A stretch of DNA of 64,000 nucleotides from positions 6,386,001 to 6,450,000 of the forward strand of contig CBDDCL010000015.1 of NCBI GenBank assembly GCA_965226245.1, given 5' to 3'. Positions 1-8,890 of the stretch are shown piece after piece. Position numbers and translations under genes: made by a program. The notes under the pieces were generated by a model, which made no database searches, was not told the DNA's origin, and saw nothing but the letters and a program-made list of their open reading frames with translations. Origin of the DNA: CBDCYS01 sp965226245 (GTDB lineage Bacteria > Acidobacteriota > Terriglobia > Bryobacterales > UBA6623). How positions within the stretch are numbered: position 1 is the first letter of the stretch; each line of letters begins with the position of its first letter.

Positions 1-354
1 GCCGAGCACAACTTCGAGCGCGCGGTACAAGAGTGCGCGGCAGTCGTTTGGCGGCTTTACGAGCTGCGGGCGGAGATCCGCTTTGAGTCCGGCAACGTGT
101 CGATTTCCACCGCGGGAAACCCCTCGGCGGTGTTTCAGATCCTTCGCTGCCTGAGTACGGTGGAGCCCCGCCATTCAGGAGAATCCTCGGCGCCTGCCGC
201 CAGCCGGCCCCTGGGGAACAGTGGCAATCCGCCGCGCGCGGTCTTCGGCGGAAAATCCGCCGGCCGGTCAACCGCGCTACAATCTTCACTAGACTCGGCG
301 GGGTCAGCGGACTTGCCGACATCAGCCGATGTGCCGGTTTCACCCTCCCACTAG
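1..354 (+). CDS. 3' end of an unidentified protein (partial)
   Basis: An open frame enters from the left edge and runs to a stop at 354. About 117 residues are visible. The first 50 (around FERAVQECAAVVWRLYELRA) look like a normal folded region. The rest is rich in Ser, Pro, Gly and Ala and may be read-through of non-coding sequence. I recognise no family. The stop lies two bases before the preferred start of the TonB receptor, so the two could be cotranscribed, but the frame may equally be chance. Confidence 0.3.
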   Translation, partial: AEHNFERAVQECAAVVWRLYELRAEIRFESGNVSISTAGNPSAVFQILRCLSTVEPRHSGESSAPAASRPLGNSGNPPRAVFGGKSAGRSTALQSSLDSAGSADLPTSADVPVSPSH

Positions 355-355
355 G

Positions 356-2248
356 ATGCTTCTGTTTGTTTTTTTGCTTTTGGCCTTGCTGGTGGCCGGT
401 CTTGCCTCTGGTCAGCAGCCCGATCTCGAGATCGAGCCGCTGCGAACCTCGATCACTGTCCGGGAAACTGTCGAGGCTCCCACGCCGGGTTATGTAACCG
501 CAGTGGATTCGGAGATGCTCGAAAGCCGCCCCGGCGTGAACCTCGACGACCGCCTTCGCGACATTCCGGGTTTTACCCTGTTTCGACGCTCATCGAGTTT
601 GGTTGCTCATCCCACCACTCAAGGCATCTCTTTGCGGGGCATCGGAAGCAGTGCCGCGGGCCGCACGCTGGTTCTCTATGACGGTCTGCCGCTCAATGAC
701 CCCTTCGGCGGCTGGGTCTACTGGTCGCGCGTGAATCCCGACGCCCTGGAAGTGATCGAGGTTTCGCGAGGATCATCCACCAGCGTCTACGGCGACCGTG
801 CCATGGGCGGAGTGGTGTCGTTGTTTACGCGCATTCCCGAAGCCCGCCGGATGTGGATTGCCGCCGAAGGCGGCAGCGCCGGGATCGCGGAAACCCGCGG
901 CGGCTATTCGAATCTGTTCGGCAAGTTTGGAGTTTCGGCTTTCGTCCGCGGGCTTCGCTCGGAAGGCTACTACGTCGTCGACGAAGACCGGCGCGGCTCG
1001 ACCGACCGCAAAGCCGGCGTTGATTTTCTGGTAGGCGATCTGCGCCTCGACTACTTTGGCGACAAGAACCGGCTCACGTTCAAGACCAACGCCGTCGCCG
1101 AGCAGCGCATAAACGGGACACGCTTCCGAGAAAACTCCAGCTCGCTCGGTACCACGGGCGCGACCTTTCAGCGGGGCGGGCTGGCGGCGACGGCCTATCA
1201 TTCGCGCGGCGTGCTCCGCGGCACGTTTTCGTTCGTGAACGGCGCCCGCAGCTTTGAACGCGTGGTGCTTCTGCAGCGGGTTGAGTCCGAGGACACGGGA
1301 GGATCCCTCGTCTGGAACCGGGGCTGGAAGAACGTCAATCTGATCCTCGGCGCCGATACGCATCGCGCCGAAGGATTCAGCCGCGACACTGTTACGTCCA
1401 CGGGATTCATTCGCCGTCCCGGCGGGCGGCTTTGGCAGCAAGGGACGTTCGTTCAAACCGATTTTGCCGTCGGGCCGCGTACGCGCGTCTACGGAGGCCT
1501 GCGCCACGATTTCAGCGACCGCGGCAACGACTTCTGGAGCCCGCGGGGCGGCATCGCTTTCTCGGAGGGCCCGCGGCGCTGGCGCGCCTCGGCCTACCGC
1601 GCCTTTCGCTCTCCTACGTTGAATGAGTTTTTCCGGCAATTTCGCGTCGGCAACACGACGACCCTGGGCAACAACGCGTTGATACCGGAGCGGATGGTCG
1701 GCGCCGACGCGGGTTTCGACTGGCGCCTGCCGAGGGTGCTGCTGCGCACCACCATTTTTTACCAGGAGATCGAGGACCTGATTGGAAACCTCACTCTTCG
1801 CATCGAGCCAATGCCTCTCAGGCAGCGCCACAACCTCGGCCGGGCCGTCGGCCGCGGCGTGGAATTCGAGCTGCAAAAAACCGTCCGCCGGATGCGGTTC
1901 GAGGCCGCCTATCTTTACGTTGATTCGCAGCTCAACTCGGTCTGGATGCCTCAAACTCCCCGCCACCAGGGCTCATTCCAGATTCTTTATTCCTCGGAGA
2001 AGACCCTGCTGAGCGCCGGAATTCGCTCCTCGGCCCTGCAGTTTGAAGATGATCTCAACCGCTTTATTCTGCCCGGCTTCTCGACCGTTCAGTTCATGGC
2101 GAAACAGCGGCTGGCTCGCGGAGTCTCGGGCGTGCTGGCGATCGAGAACGCCTTCAACCGCGGATTCTTGGTTGGGTTCACGCCGACGCCGACGACCGGA
2201 ACCCCGCGCCTGGTGCGGGTGGGATTCGTTTGGGAATCGGGGAGCTGA
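356..2248 (+). CDS. TonB-dependent outer-membrane receptor
   Basis: An outer-membrane beta-barrel importer that takes up a ligand, often a ferric siderophore or cobalamin, using TonB energy. The ATG at 356 gives a clean signal peptide (MLLFVFLLLALLVAGLASG); an in-frame ATG at 329 would add nine polar residues. The mature protein (about 630 aa in total, short for a siderophore receptor) starts with a plug domain: a TonB-box-like stretch near residue 30, then DDRLRDIPGF, GISLRGIGSS and VIEVSRGSSTSVYGDRAMGG. The barrel follows, with SPRGGIAF and ending in aromatic FVWESGS. No regulator or periplasmic partner gene is adjacent, so the ligand cannot be inferred from context. Confidence 0.9.
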   Translation: MLLFVFLLLALLVAGLASGQQPDLEIEPLRTSITVRETVEAPTPGYVTAVDSEMLESRPGVNLDDRLRDIPGFTLFRRSSSLVAHPTTQGISLRGIGSSAAGRTLVLYDGLPLNDPFGGWVYWSRVNPDALEVIEVSRGSSTSVYGDRAMGGVVSLFTRIPEARRMWIAAEGGSAGIAETRGGYSNLFGKFGVSAFVRGLRSEGYYVVDEDRRGSTDRKAGVDFLVGDLRLDYFGDKNRLTFKTNAVAEQRINGTRFRENSSSLGTTGATFQRGGLAATAYHSRGVLRGTFSFVNGARSFERVVLLQRVESEDTGGSLVWNRGWKNVNLILGADTHRAEGFSRDTVTSTGFIRRPGGRLWQQGTFVQTDFAVGPRTRVYGGLRHDFSDRGNDFWSPRGGIAFSEGPRRWRASAYRAFRSPTLNEFFRQFRVGNTTTLGNNALIPERMVGADAGFDWRLPRVLLRTTIFYQEIEDLIGNLTLRIEPMPLRQRHNLGRAVGRGVEFELQKTVRRMRFEAAYLYVDSQLNSVWMPQTPRHQGSFQILYSSEKTLLSAGIRSSALQFEDDLNRFILPGFSTVQFMAKQRLARGVSGVLAIENAFNRGFLVGFTPTPTTGTPRLVRVGFVWESGS

Positions 2249-2253
2249 TTCAA

Positions 2254-2280
2254 CAGAGCCGCGCCCGCAAGGGTGCGGTC
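2254..2280 (+). repeat. REP-like 27-nt hairpin, copy 1
   Basis: Head CAGAGCC, stem CCGC/GCGG plus CCC/GGG closed by a GCAA (GNRA) loop, tail GGTC. It lies just after the TonB receptor gene. The same architecture and length recur at 22034, 37312, 42697 and, inverted, 42800. Confidence 0.6.
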
Positions 2281-2352
2281 GAGAGTAGCCGGAGCATCGG
2301 GCTTCCCATCGGAATTTGCTCGCTGCCAGACGGAATGCGGTCACTTTCAGAA

Positions 2353-2374
2353 TCGACCGCACCCTTGCGCGACA
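2353..2374 (-). repeat. REP-like hairpin, partial inverted copy 2
   Basis: Read on the minus strand this is GCGCAAGGGTGCGGTC, the right half of the same repeat. It faces copy 1 across about 70 bases, so an RNA through both copies could form one long stem. Confidence 0.5.
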
Positions 2375-2830
2375 AACACTACCAACGGCTTCAAGCCGGC
2401 ATCCAGGGGCTGTTTGCTGAAATCGGCATCGCCGCGTGAAGACATGGAGCGACATTTTTTTGTCGATTTGGAGACACTAAGCGCCTAAAATCGTGGCCCA
2501 GGCTGAACTGGGTTGATTGCACATGACTTACAGGACTCATAACATGGATGTCACCACACCCTTCACACGCTCGGCAACCGTTTCCCCGGCAGGCGCCAGG
2601 GGGCTCTCGCCGCCGGCTGTCGTGTGATATCAGCTACACCCGGGCCACGATCCTATCACTGGCCGATATTGAGCCGAAGCCGAAGATGCTGTAAATTAGT
2701 AGAAGGCGCCGCCGTTGGCGAACCGGCCGCAAGGGCGGCGCGTAGTGTCGCGCCCGAGCCAGCAGGGTAGTCCACTTTCGCTCCCAGTTCTCTCGGAGCG
2801 AGCACGTTGAACAATTGAATAGGTAAAACG

Positions 2831-3820
2831 ATGCTGAACACAGAAGGCGCCCCGATGATCGAGGCTGCCGGCCTGAGTAAGTTCTACGACACGTTTGCCG
2901 CGATCCGGGATATTTCTTTTTCGGTTCGTGGTGGTCAGGTGGCTGCCTTCCTGGGACCGAACGGGGCGGGTAAATCCACTACTTTGAGGGTCCTGACGGG
3001 ATATTTGGCCCCCAGCGAAGGTGAAGCTCGCATTGCCGGCATGGATGTCGCCACTCACCGGATCGAGGCGGCCGCGAGAGTCGGTTACCTGCCGGAAAAC
3101 GGCCCTCTCTATCCGGAGATGACTCCGAACGAGCTGCTGCGCTTCTTCGGTGAGGCGCGCGGGCTGGCAAACGGAGCCCTAAGGGGCCGTATTGACGCCG
3201 TCATCGACCAATGCAATCTGCAGCCGGTCGTCGACAAAAGCATCTATAAGCTGTCCAAAGGCTACCGGCAACGGGTTGGCATGGCGCAGGCGCTGCTGCA
3301 TGAGCCTGACATCCTGATCATGGATGAGCCCACCAGCGGGCTCGACCCCAACCAGATCCGCGACGTGCGTGAACTGATTCGGCAACTGGGTGAAACTAAA
3401 ACGATCTTGATCTCGACGCACATCTTGCAAGAGGTGAAGGCGGTCGCCGACCACGTGATCCTGATCGATGAAGGCCGCATTGTTTTCGACGGAACACCGG
3501 ATGAGATGGCCGCCGGAGAATCACTGGAGGACGCTTTTTACCGGCTGACCGGGGGCGCGGCCCAGACCCCTGAAGTTGACGCGGTTGAACCGGTCCCGGC
3601 GGTATCCGGCGTCACGACGGCAGGTCTGGCGGCGACAGAGCCGGCTGCAACGGGCTCGGCGTCCCCGCCTGGGACTGAGGCTTCGAGTGACTCCCCGGCT
3701 GGGACTGCCGCTCCATCAGGCCCGGCCGCCGGGGATCCGGCCCCATCGGAACGCGCGGCAACGACAGCTCCGGATTCGACGGATGAAACCAAGAAAACGA
3801 CAGGAGAGAACGCCTCATGA
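2831..3820 (+). CDS. ABC transporter ATP-binding protein (GldA/NatA-like)
   Basis: Cytoplasmic ATPase of an ABC-2 exporter. The nucleotide-binding domain (about residues 9-235) has Walker A GPNGAGKST, signature LSKGYRQRVG, Walker B ILIMDEPTSGLDP and switch His in ISTHILQE. A second possible start is the ATG at 2855 (MIEAAGL). The last 85 residues form a low-complexity Pro/Ala/Thr/Ser tail that normal members of this family lack. The stop overlaps the start of the next gene by four bases (ATGA), so ATPase and permease are translationally coupled. The arrangement ATPase, permease-GldG, DUF4340 is the Gld-type exporter operon linked to gliding in Bacteroidetes but widespread elsewhere; the cargo here is unknown. 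Confidence 0.92.
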   Translation: MLNTEGAPMIEAAGLSKFYDTFAAIRDISFSVRGGQVAAFLGPNGAGKSTTLRVLTGYLAPSEGEARIAGMDVATHRIEAAARVGYLPENGPLYPEMTPNELLRFFGEARGLANGALRGRIDAVIDQCNLQPVVDKSIYKLSKGYRQRVGMAQALLHEPDILIMDEPTSGLDPNQIRDVRELIRQLGETKTILISTHILQEVKAVADHVILIDEGRIVFDGTPDEMAAGESLEDAFYRLTGGAAQTPEVDAVEPVPAVSGVTTAGLAATEPAATGSASPPGTEASSDSPAGTAAPSGPAAGDPAPSERAATTAPDSTDETKKTTGENAS

Positions 3821-6453
3821 ATGACCGCTGGCGATTGCCAAAGGCTGTCCTGAAGCGTGAGCTTTTCAGTTATTTCAGCAGCCCCACAGGCTACGTATTT
3901 ATCACGCTTTTCGTTTTTCTCAGCGCCATCGCCGCTTTCTGGCAGGAAGCGTTCTTCACGAACAACCTCGCCAACCTCGATCAGCTCAACCGATTCTTCC
4001 CCTACTTGCTGGTGTTTCTGATTCCCGCCATCACGATGGGGCTGTGGGCGGAGGAGAAGCGCAACGGCACGGATGAACTTCTGCTGACGCTGCCGGCGGC
4101 CGATCACGAGATCGTCATCGGGAAGTATCTGGCTGCTCTGGCGATCTACACGGTCGCGCTGCTGTTCTCCTTCAGCCATGTCATCGTGCTGCTGTGGCTT
4201 GGCAGCCCAGATCTGGGACTGATCATCTCCACCTATATCGGCTACTGGTTGATGGGGGCGGCCCTGCTGGCTTTGGGGATGTTGGCCTCGCTGTTGACCG
4301 AAAACCTGACGGTCGCCTTCATTGTGGGAGCGGTGCTCTGCGCGATTCCTGTTTTCATTGATCACGCGGGAGTCATCTTGAGCGGCGGTTTGCAGCGGCT
4401 GGTCGAAGGCCTTTCGTTCACCGAACAGTTTCAGGATTTGGCATCCGGCGTGGTGTCCTTCTCGTCGGTACTTTACTTCGTGACGTTTACGCTGGCGATG
4501 CTTTACCTCAACATCGCTCTGCTGGGCCGCAGACATTGGCCCACAGGCAAGAGCGCCGTTTCGCTCGGCCGTCACTACGCTGTGCGGGGCCTTGCGCTGG
4601 TAGTGGTCGTGGCGAGCCTCACCGTGCTCAGTGGCCGTCTCGGTGGCCGTGTGGACTTCACCGCCGAGCAGATCCACTCGCTTTCGAGCGACACTCGTGA
4701 ACTGATCGACAGCATCGACTCCGAGCGTCCCGTCTTCATCCAGGCCTACTTGAGCCCGGACGTGCCGCGCAGCTACCTGCAGACGCGGAACAATATTATC
4801 ACCCTGCTGCGTGAGTTTGACGCCATCAGCGGGAACCGCATCCACTCGCGCGTCGTCATGACCGAAAAATACACGCCCGAAGCGCGTGAGGCCCAGGAAC
4901 GCTACAACATCAACGCGCGGCCGCTGCCGGTTTGGGAGCAGAACCCCGGCACGGCGAACGAAATCTACCTGGGTATTGCCTTCAGCAGCGGCTCGGAGGA
5001 ATTCGTGATTCCGTTCTTTGACCTCGGGCTGCCTGTCGAATACGAGCTGATGCGCTCGGTGCGGGTGGTATCGCGGGCCCAGCGCAAGAAGATCGGCGTG
5101 CTGCGGACCCAGGCCAAATTGTTCGGCGGATTCGATTTCGAGTCGAAACGCCAGACACCGGACTGGTCGATCGTCGCCGAATTGCGAAAGCAGTACGAGG
5201 TGGTCCAGGTGCAGCCGGGAACGGACTACCCCGAAGATCTGGACGCCCTGATAGCCGTCTTGCCGCACACTCTCGAACAAGAGCAAGCCGGGCGCCTCAC
5301 CGAGTACGCCCAAGCCGGGAAGCCGCTTCTGCTGCTGGTCGACCCGCTTCCGGCGTTCAACATTGAAATGTCGCCGCAGCAGATACCTGCCAACCCTTTC
5401 AATCGCGGAGCCCCGCCGCCCCCCCCGCCGGCCAATCTCACGCCGCTGATGGATGCTCTTGGAATCGACTGGAACGTCAATCAAATCGTCTGGGACCGCT
5501 ACAACCCGCACCCGCGGTTCGGGAACCTGCCGCCCGAGCTTGTCTTTATCGGAGCAGGGAGCGGGGCGGAGAACCCGTTCAATCCGGATCAGCCCGTATC
5601 CTCCGGCTTGCAGGAAGTCGTTCTGCTTTACGGCGGAGTTCTCAAGCCAAAAGACGAAGACAAGGTCGAGTTCTCACCCTTGCTCGAGACCGGCGCCGAC
5701 TCCAACCAGCTCATGTGGATGCGGCTGGTCCAGCGCTCGCTGTTCGGAATCCAGTTGGCGACGAATTTGCCCCACGAGCCCGATGACAACAGCTACGTGA
5801 TGGCCGCGCGGGTCAGGGGTAAAGGGGACGAAAACCCGGTCAATGCGATCGTCATCGCCGACGTCGACATGATGGGCGAACAGTTTTTCGAGTTGCGCCG
5901 CCGGGGAGTTGAGAACCTCAACTTCGACAACGTTTCGTTCTTGCTCAACGCCGTCGATCAGCTCGCCGGAGACGAGTCTTTCATCGCGCTCCGCAAGCGC
6001 CGCCGCAAGCACCGCACCCTCGAAGCCGTCGAGGCGCGGACCAAGGTTTACGAAGACGACCGGCTCAAAGACACCCAAGAAGCCGAATCCGTGGCGGAAG
6101 AACGCCTGAAAGAAGCGCAGGCGCGCCTCGACAGCGCGGTCGAGGAGCTGCGCAAGCGAACCGACCTCGACGAGCAAACCAAGCGCATCATGATCTCCAA
6201 TCAGCAAAACGTCGAGAACCGCCGGCTGCAAGTGGCGCGCGCGAATATCGAGGACGAAAAACAACGGCAGACCGAAAACGCCCGCGCCGACATGGAAGCC
6301 TCGATTCGGACGATCCAGAACACGATCAAGGTACTGGCGGTCGCTATTCCGCCGATTCCGGCCTTCGCGCTGTTTGTATTCGTGTCGCTGCGAAGGCTGC
6401 GCAAGGAGACGCTCGGAGTTTCGGCCGATCGGCTGGTTGAGGGGAAAAGATAG
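3817..6453 (+). CDS. ABC-2 permease fused to GldG-type auxiliary domain
   Basis: Inner-membrane subunit of the exporter, 878 aa. Residues 15-235 carry about six membrane segments of an ABC-2 permease (GldF-like). A further membrane segment near 250-275 leads into a periplasmic GldG-type domain (about 280-720) containing a proline run near residue 530. Residues about 730-825 form a charged coiled coil rich in Glu, Lys and Arg, and a final membrane helix (VLAVAIPPIPAFALFVFVSL) ends the protein with a short basic tail. In many genomes the GldF and GldG parts are separate genes; here they are one. It overlaps the ATPase gene by four bases. Confidence 0.9.
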   Translation: MNDRWRLPKAVLKRELFSYFSSPTGYVFITLFVFLSAIAAFWQEAFFTNNLANLDQLNRFFPYLLVFLIPAITMGLWAEEKRNGTDELLLTLPAADHEIVIGKYLAALAIYTVALLFSFSHVIVLLWLGSPDLGLIISTYIGYWLMGAALLALGMLASLLTENLTVAFIVGAVLCAIPVFIDHAGVILSGGLQRLVEGLSFTEQFQDLASGVVSFSSVLYFVTFTLAMLYLNIALLGRRHWPTGKSAVSLGRHYAVRGLALVVVVASLTVLSGRLGGRVDFTAEQIHSLSSDTRELIDSIDSERPVFIQAYLSPDVPRSYLQTRNNIITLLREFDAISGNRIHSRVVMTEKYTPEAREAQERYNINARPLPVWEQNPGTANEIYLGIAFSSGSEEFVIPFFDLGLPVEYELMRSVRVVSRAQRKKIGVLRTQAKLFGGFDFESKRQTPDWSIVAELRKQYEVVQVQPGTDYPEDLDALIAVLPHTLEQEQAGRLTEYAQAGKPLLLLVDPLPAFNIEMSPQQIPANPFNRGAPPPPPPANLTPLMDALGIDWNVNQIVWDRYNPHPRFGNLPPELVFIGAGSGAENPFNPDQPVSSGLQEVVLLYGGVLKPKDEDKVEFSPLLETGADSNQLMWMRLVQRSLFGIQLATNLPHEPDDNSYVMAARVRGKGDENPVNAIVIADVDMMGEQFFELRRRGVENLNFDNVSFLLNAVDQLAGDESFIALRKRRRKHRTLEAVEARTKVYEDDRLKDTQEAESVAEERLKEAQARLDSAVEELRKRTDLDEQTKRIMISNQQNVENRRLQVARANIEDEKQRQTENARADMEASIRTIQNTIKVLAVAIPPIPAFALFVFVSLRRLRKETLGVSADRLVEGKR

Positions 6454-6515
6454 GCATGGTTCAGTACTTCCCGCCGCAATTCTGGCAAAACGTGGCAGAA
6501 CCCGGGAGCCAGAAT

Positions 6516-6577
6516 CGGAGCCCCGACCGTGAGGGAGGGGTCTGCCACTTCAACGCGCTCCATCCGATACGGCCCAC
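6516..6577 (+). repeat. Dispersed repeat A, copy 1 (non-coding here)
   Basis: The core at 6516-6540 (cggagccccgaccgtgaggg followed by agggg) is identical over 25 bases to 46364-46388 on the opposite strand, and similarity continues for about 35 more bases. Here it sits between the permease and DUF4340 genes; the other copy straddles a gene junction. Confidence 0.7.
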
Positions 6578-6631
6578 GCACCCCTCGTTGGTTGCGGCTT
6601 GTCCGCGTCAGGAAAGAAGGTAAGCAGCCTC

Positions 6632-7888
6632 ATGAATGAGTTAAACAAGACCCTGATCTTTTGCGCCGTCGCCGCCGTGCTCGCCGCAGCCTCCGTCGTC
6701 GTCGACCCCGGGACGATCACCCCCGAAATCTTCGACGATCAAGGGGAACCTTTTTTCGCTGAGTTCACCAACCCTCTGGCGCCCAAAGCCATCGAAGTCA
6801 TCGATTACAGCGAAGCCACCGCAACCGCCCGCCCGCTCAAAGTCGAATTCAAGGACTACAAGTGGACGATCCCGTCACACCATAACTACCCGGCCGATGC
6901 CGAAGACCGGCTGGCCAAGACCTCGGCGGCGCTGATGGAGCTGCGCCGGGACATCACGGTTTCCGACCGCATCGAGGATCACTCCGAATACGGCGTCGTC
7001 GATCCGATTGACCAGAAAGTGACCAGCCTCGCCGGGCGCGGCAAACGCGTCACCTTGCGTGACGAAAATGGCGACGTCCTGGCGGATTTCGTCGTGGGAA
7101 GGACGGTCGCGGGCAAGCCCGGATATCGTTATATGCGCGTGCCCGGCCAGCGCCGCACCTACGCCGTCAAGACCGACGCCGATGTCTCGGCTGAATTCAA
7201 GGACTGGATCGAGACGGACTTGCTGAAACTGTCGACCGCCGACATCCGAAAAGTCTCCATCAACAGTTACTCCATCAATGAGCAAAGAGGGATCCTGGAG
7301 AACGTCGAGCGGCTCACCCTCACGAAAAAGGACGGCAAGTGGACCATCAGCGGGCGCGGCAGTCCCAAGGAAAACAAGACGAACGATCTCACCAGCGCCC
7401 TCGACAATCTGCGAATCGTTGATATCCAGCCGAAACCCGCCAATCTGACCCGCGACCTCAAGACACAGCAAGGCATTCGGCTCTCGATGGACTCGCTGAT
7501 GTCGCTGCGCCAAAAAGGCTTTTTCATGACTCCCGCGGGGCAACTGCTTTCAAACGAGGGAGAGATCATCGTTGAAACCGCGAACGGATTGCAATACACC
7601 CTGCGGTTTGGCGAAATCGCATCCGGCGGCCCCGCTGCTGCTGCAAGCGAAGAAACCGCCGGGGAACAGCCGCAGGCAGCGGAAGAAGAACGGCGCTACC
7701 TGTTCATCACCGTCAACCACAGCGACGCCCGGGCCAAGCAGTACGCCGAGGAAGGTAAAGAGCCCGACGAAAAAGGCAAAGACCTGGCGCGCGAGCTGCA
7801 GAACCGCTTCGCCGACTGGTACTACGTGATCTCCGGGGCCGACTTCAGCAACCTGCGCCCCCGCCGCCGCGACCTGATAAGCGGCTAG
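6632..7888 (+). CDS. DUF4340 domain-containing protein
   Basis: Membrane-anchored periplasmic protein that typically accompanies GldF/GldG-type exporters. The ATG at 6632 follows an AGGAAAGAAGG ribosome site (about 6610-6620) and gives a 418-residue protein with one N-terminal membrane segment (LIFCAVAAVLAAASVVV). An upstream in-frame TTG at 6599 would put the ribosome site inside the gene. The body has repeated strands of the LTLTKKDGKWTI type usual for DUF4340. Residues about 345-362 are an Ala/Glu-rich linker. The stop codon TAG (7886-7888) lies inside a copy of a repeat end, so the natural C-terminus may have been altered by that insertion. Confidence 0.85.
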   Translation: MNELNKTLIFCAVAAVLAAASVVVDPGTITPEIFDDQGEPFFAEFTNPLAPKAIEVIDYSEATATARPLKVEFKDYKWTIPSHHNYPADAEDRLAKTSAALMELRRDITVSDRIEDHSEYGVVDPIDQKVTSLAGRGKRVTLRDENGDVLADFVVGRTVAGKPGYRYMRVPGQRRTYAVKTDADVSAEFKDWIETDLLKLSTADIRKVSINSYSINEQRGILENVERLTLTKKDGKWTISGRGSPKENKTNDLTSALDNLRIVDIQPKPANLTRDLKTQQGIRLSMDSLMSLRQKGFFMTPAGQLLSNEGEIIVETANGLQYTLRFGEIASGGPAAAASEETAGEQPQAAEEERRYLFITVNHSDARAKQYAEEGKEPDEKGKDLARELQNRFADWYYVISGADFSNLRPRRRDLISG

Positions 7889-7903
7889 CCCGCATTTCTC
7901 ACC
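7885..7903 (+). repeat. Solo end of the ctagcccgc...ctcacc MITE (family C)
   Basis: ctagcccgcatttctcacc matches the terminal inverted repeat of the 184-bp element at 41229-41412, followed by the related ggcgaggcg. Only one end is present. Its TAG is the stop codon of the DUF4340 gene. Confidence 0.65.
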
Positions 7904-7929
7904 GAACGGCGAGGCGCGACGTGGCGCGC

Positions 7930-7953
7930 GTCGCCATTCGTGGCGACATGTCT
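7930..7953 (+). repeat. Short hairpin repeat D, copy 1
   Basis: gtcgcca-ttc-g-tggcgac forms a 7-bp stem, followed by atgtct. The same 24 bases recur at 58438-58461 with one change, again in an intergenic region and again preceded by a GTGGCGC run. Confidence 0.55.
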
Positions 7954-7988
7954 TTGCGTGTTGAGATACTGAAGGTTGGAAGGTAGAC

Positions 7989-8417
7989 ATGAAAGCGAAT
8001 CCGCGCAAACAAGTCGTCAGCTACAACGTCAGGCTCCACGCATGGTTCCGCAGAGATGGGCGTGAGTGGATCGTCTGGTGTCCGGCCGTCGACGTCATGA
8101 CTCAGTCCCGTACTAGGAAGCGAGCCCTAGAATCACTCAGAGAGGCCGTTGAGCTTTGGTTCGAGTCGTGTATCCAGCGTGGCGTGCTCGCTGCGGCATT
8201 GAAGGAAGTGGGCTTCAATAAAGTCCCGTCTGACGAAGAAACGCCGGAAGGTGTCGACGTCGTCGACGTCGTAAGGCAACCAGCTCACCTGCAGATCACG
8301 AAGGAGCCGATATCGTTTTTCCTCGGCCACCACAAGGGCTCTGACTATATTGAGGGAACCATCCCCGCTTACATTGCCGCAAAGCAGCTAGGGGACGCTG
8401 CTCGTGCGCGCGGTTAG
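7989..8417 (+). CDS. HicB-family antitoxin
   Basis: Predicted antitoxin of a HicAB toxin-antitoxin pair. The N-terminal half has the degraded RNase-H-like HicB fold pattern: a strand with WFRRDGREWIVWCPAVDV, then SRTRKRALESLREAVELWFE, the helix that follows in HicB proteins. The C-terminal part (EGTIPAYIAAKQLG) would carry DNA-binding or toxin-binding residues. At 142 aa it is normal length for the family. It comes before, and overlaps by 14 bases, the HicA-like gene; most hicAB loci have the toxin first. No strong promoter is visible; the ribosome site is a weak GGAAGGTAG. Confidence 0.75.
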   Translation: MKANPRKQVVSYNVRLHAWFRRDGREWIVWCPAVDVMTQSRTRKRALESLREAVELWFESCIQRGVLAAALKEVGFNKVPSDEETPEGVDVVDVVRQPAHLQITKEPISFFLGHHKGSDYIEGTIPAYIAAKQLGDAARARG

Positions 8418-8712
8418 ATGGAAAGAACTCGTCAAGGTTTGTGAAGGCGAGGGTTGCCAGTTCGACCGTCAGCGTGGTGACCACTACATCATGACCAAAC
8501 CGGTCGACCGAATCACCAAGAGGACACGAAGCTTCGAACAAGAGGGGAACACAAGTTGTCACGGGAGAACAGGCAAAATAATCGGGATGAGCGCACCCGT
8601 GGCGCAAGCTCTCAGCTTGCCGCGTCGACAATCCTGTCGACGCTTGCCCGCCCAACCGGACGCACCCCAGTCACCAGGAAGTGGCTCGAACCAACCAAGC
8701 GGGGGCAAGTAA
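8404..8712 (+). CDS. HicA-family mRNA interferase, C-terminal half degenerate
   Basis: The first 30 residues match the HicA toxin pattern (WKELVKVCEGEGCQF, then RQRGDHYIMTKP with the catalytic-type His). After this the family continues with a proline-rich strand and a helix ending in a TAGMS-like segment; here the frame reads RTRSFEQEGNTSCHGRTGKI and runs on in Pro/Ser/Arg-rich sequence to 102 aa, longer than a normal HicA of about 60-80. Either a small indel has shifted the frame near 8520 or the end has diverged. GTG start at 8404, inside the end of the hicB-like gene. The toxin may be inactive. Confidence 0.55.
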   Translation: MRAVRWKELVKVCEGEGCQFDRQRGDHYIMTKPVDRITKRTRSFEQEGNTSCHGRTGKIIGMSAPVAQALSLPRRQSCRRLPAQPDAPQSPGSGSNQPSGGK

Positions 8713-8890
8713 GAAACGAAAACGCACTGCAAAACTGCAGGGAAAAATGTAACGCCAATTACAATCACAAGAGTCAAGTCACTGATTCTTATGCATCTTA
8801 CGGCAATGCCCGTGGTACCCAAAGAAGAGAAAAACGTCTATATCATGCAGTTCTCTGCAATTTCCTGCAAAACAATACGCTAAGTCATAG

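Larger units (their letters stand above)
2249..2830. other. Intergenic region with two facing REP-like hairpins
   Basis: No gene is supported over 580 bases. At the left end are two inward-facing copies of a 27-nt palindromic repeat (2254-2280 and, partial and inverted, 2353-2374); the shared 17 bases cgcaagggtgcggtcga form perfect inverted arms at 2266-2282 and 2353-2369. The rest contains no clear promoter or conserved frame. Confidence 0.5.

Noticed and set aside
773..1966. 397-residue minus-strand frame inside the TonB receptor
   Set aside because: Shadow of a high-GC gene; no ribosome site or domain, and the plus-strand protein is clearly real.
3538..5511. 657-residue open frame on the minus strand
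   Set aside because: It is antisense to the ABC exporter genes, has shadow-type Arg/Gln/His-rich composition, and no recognisable domain.
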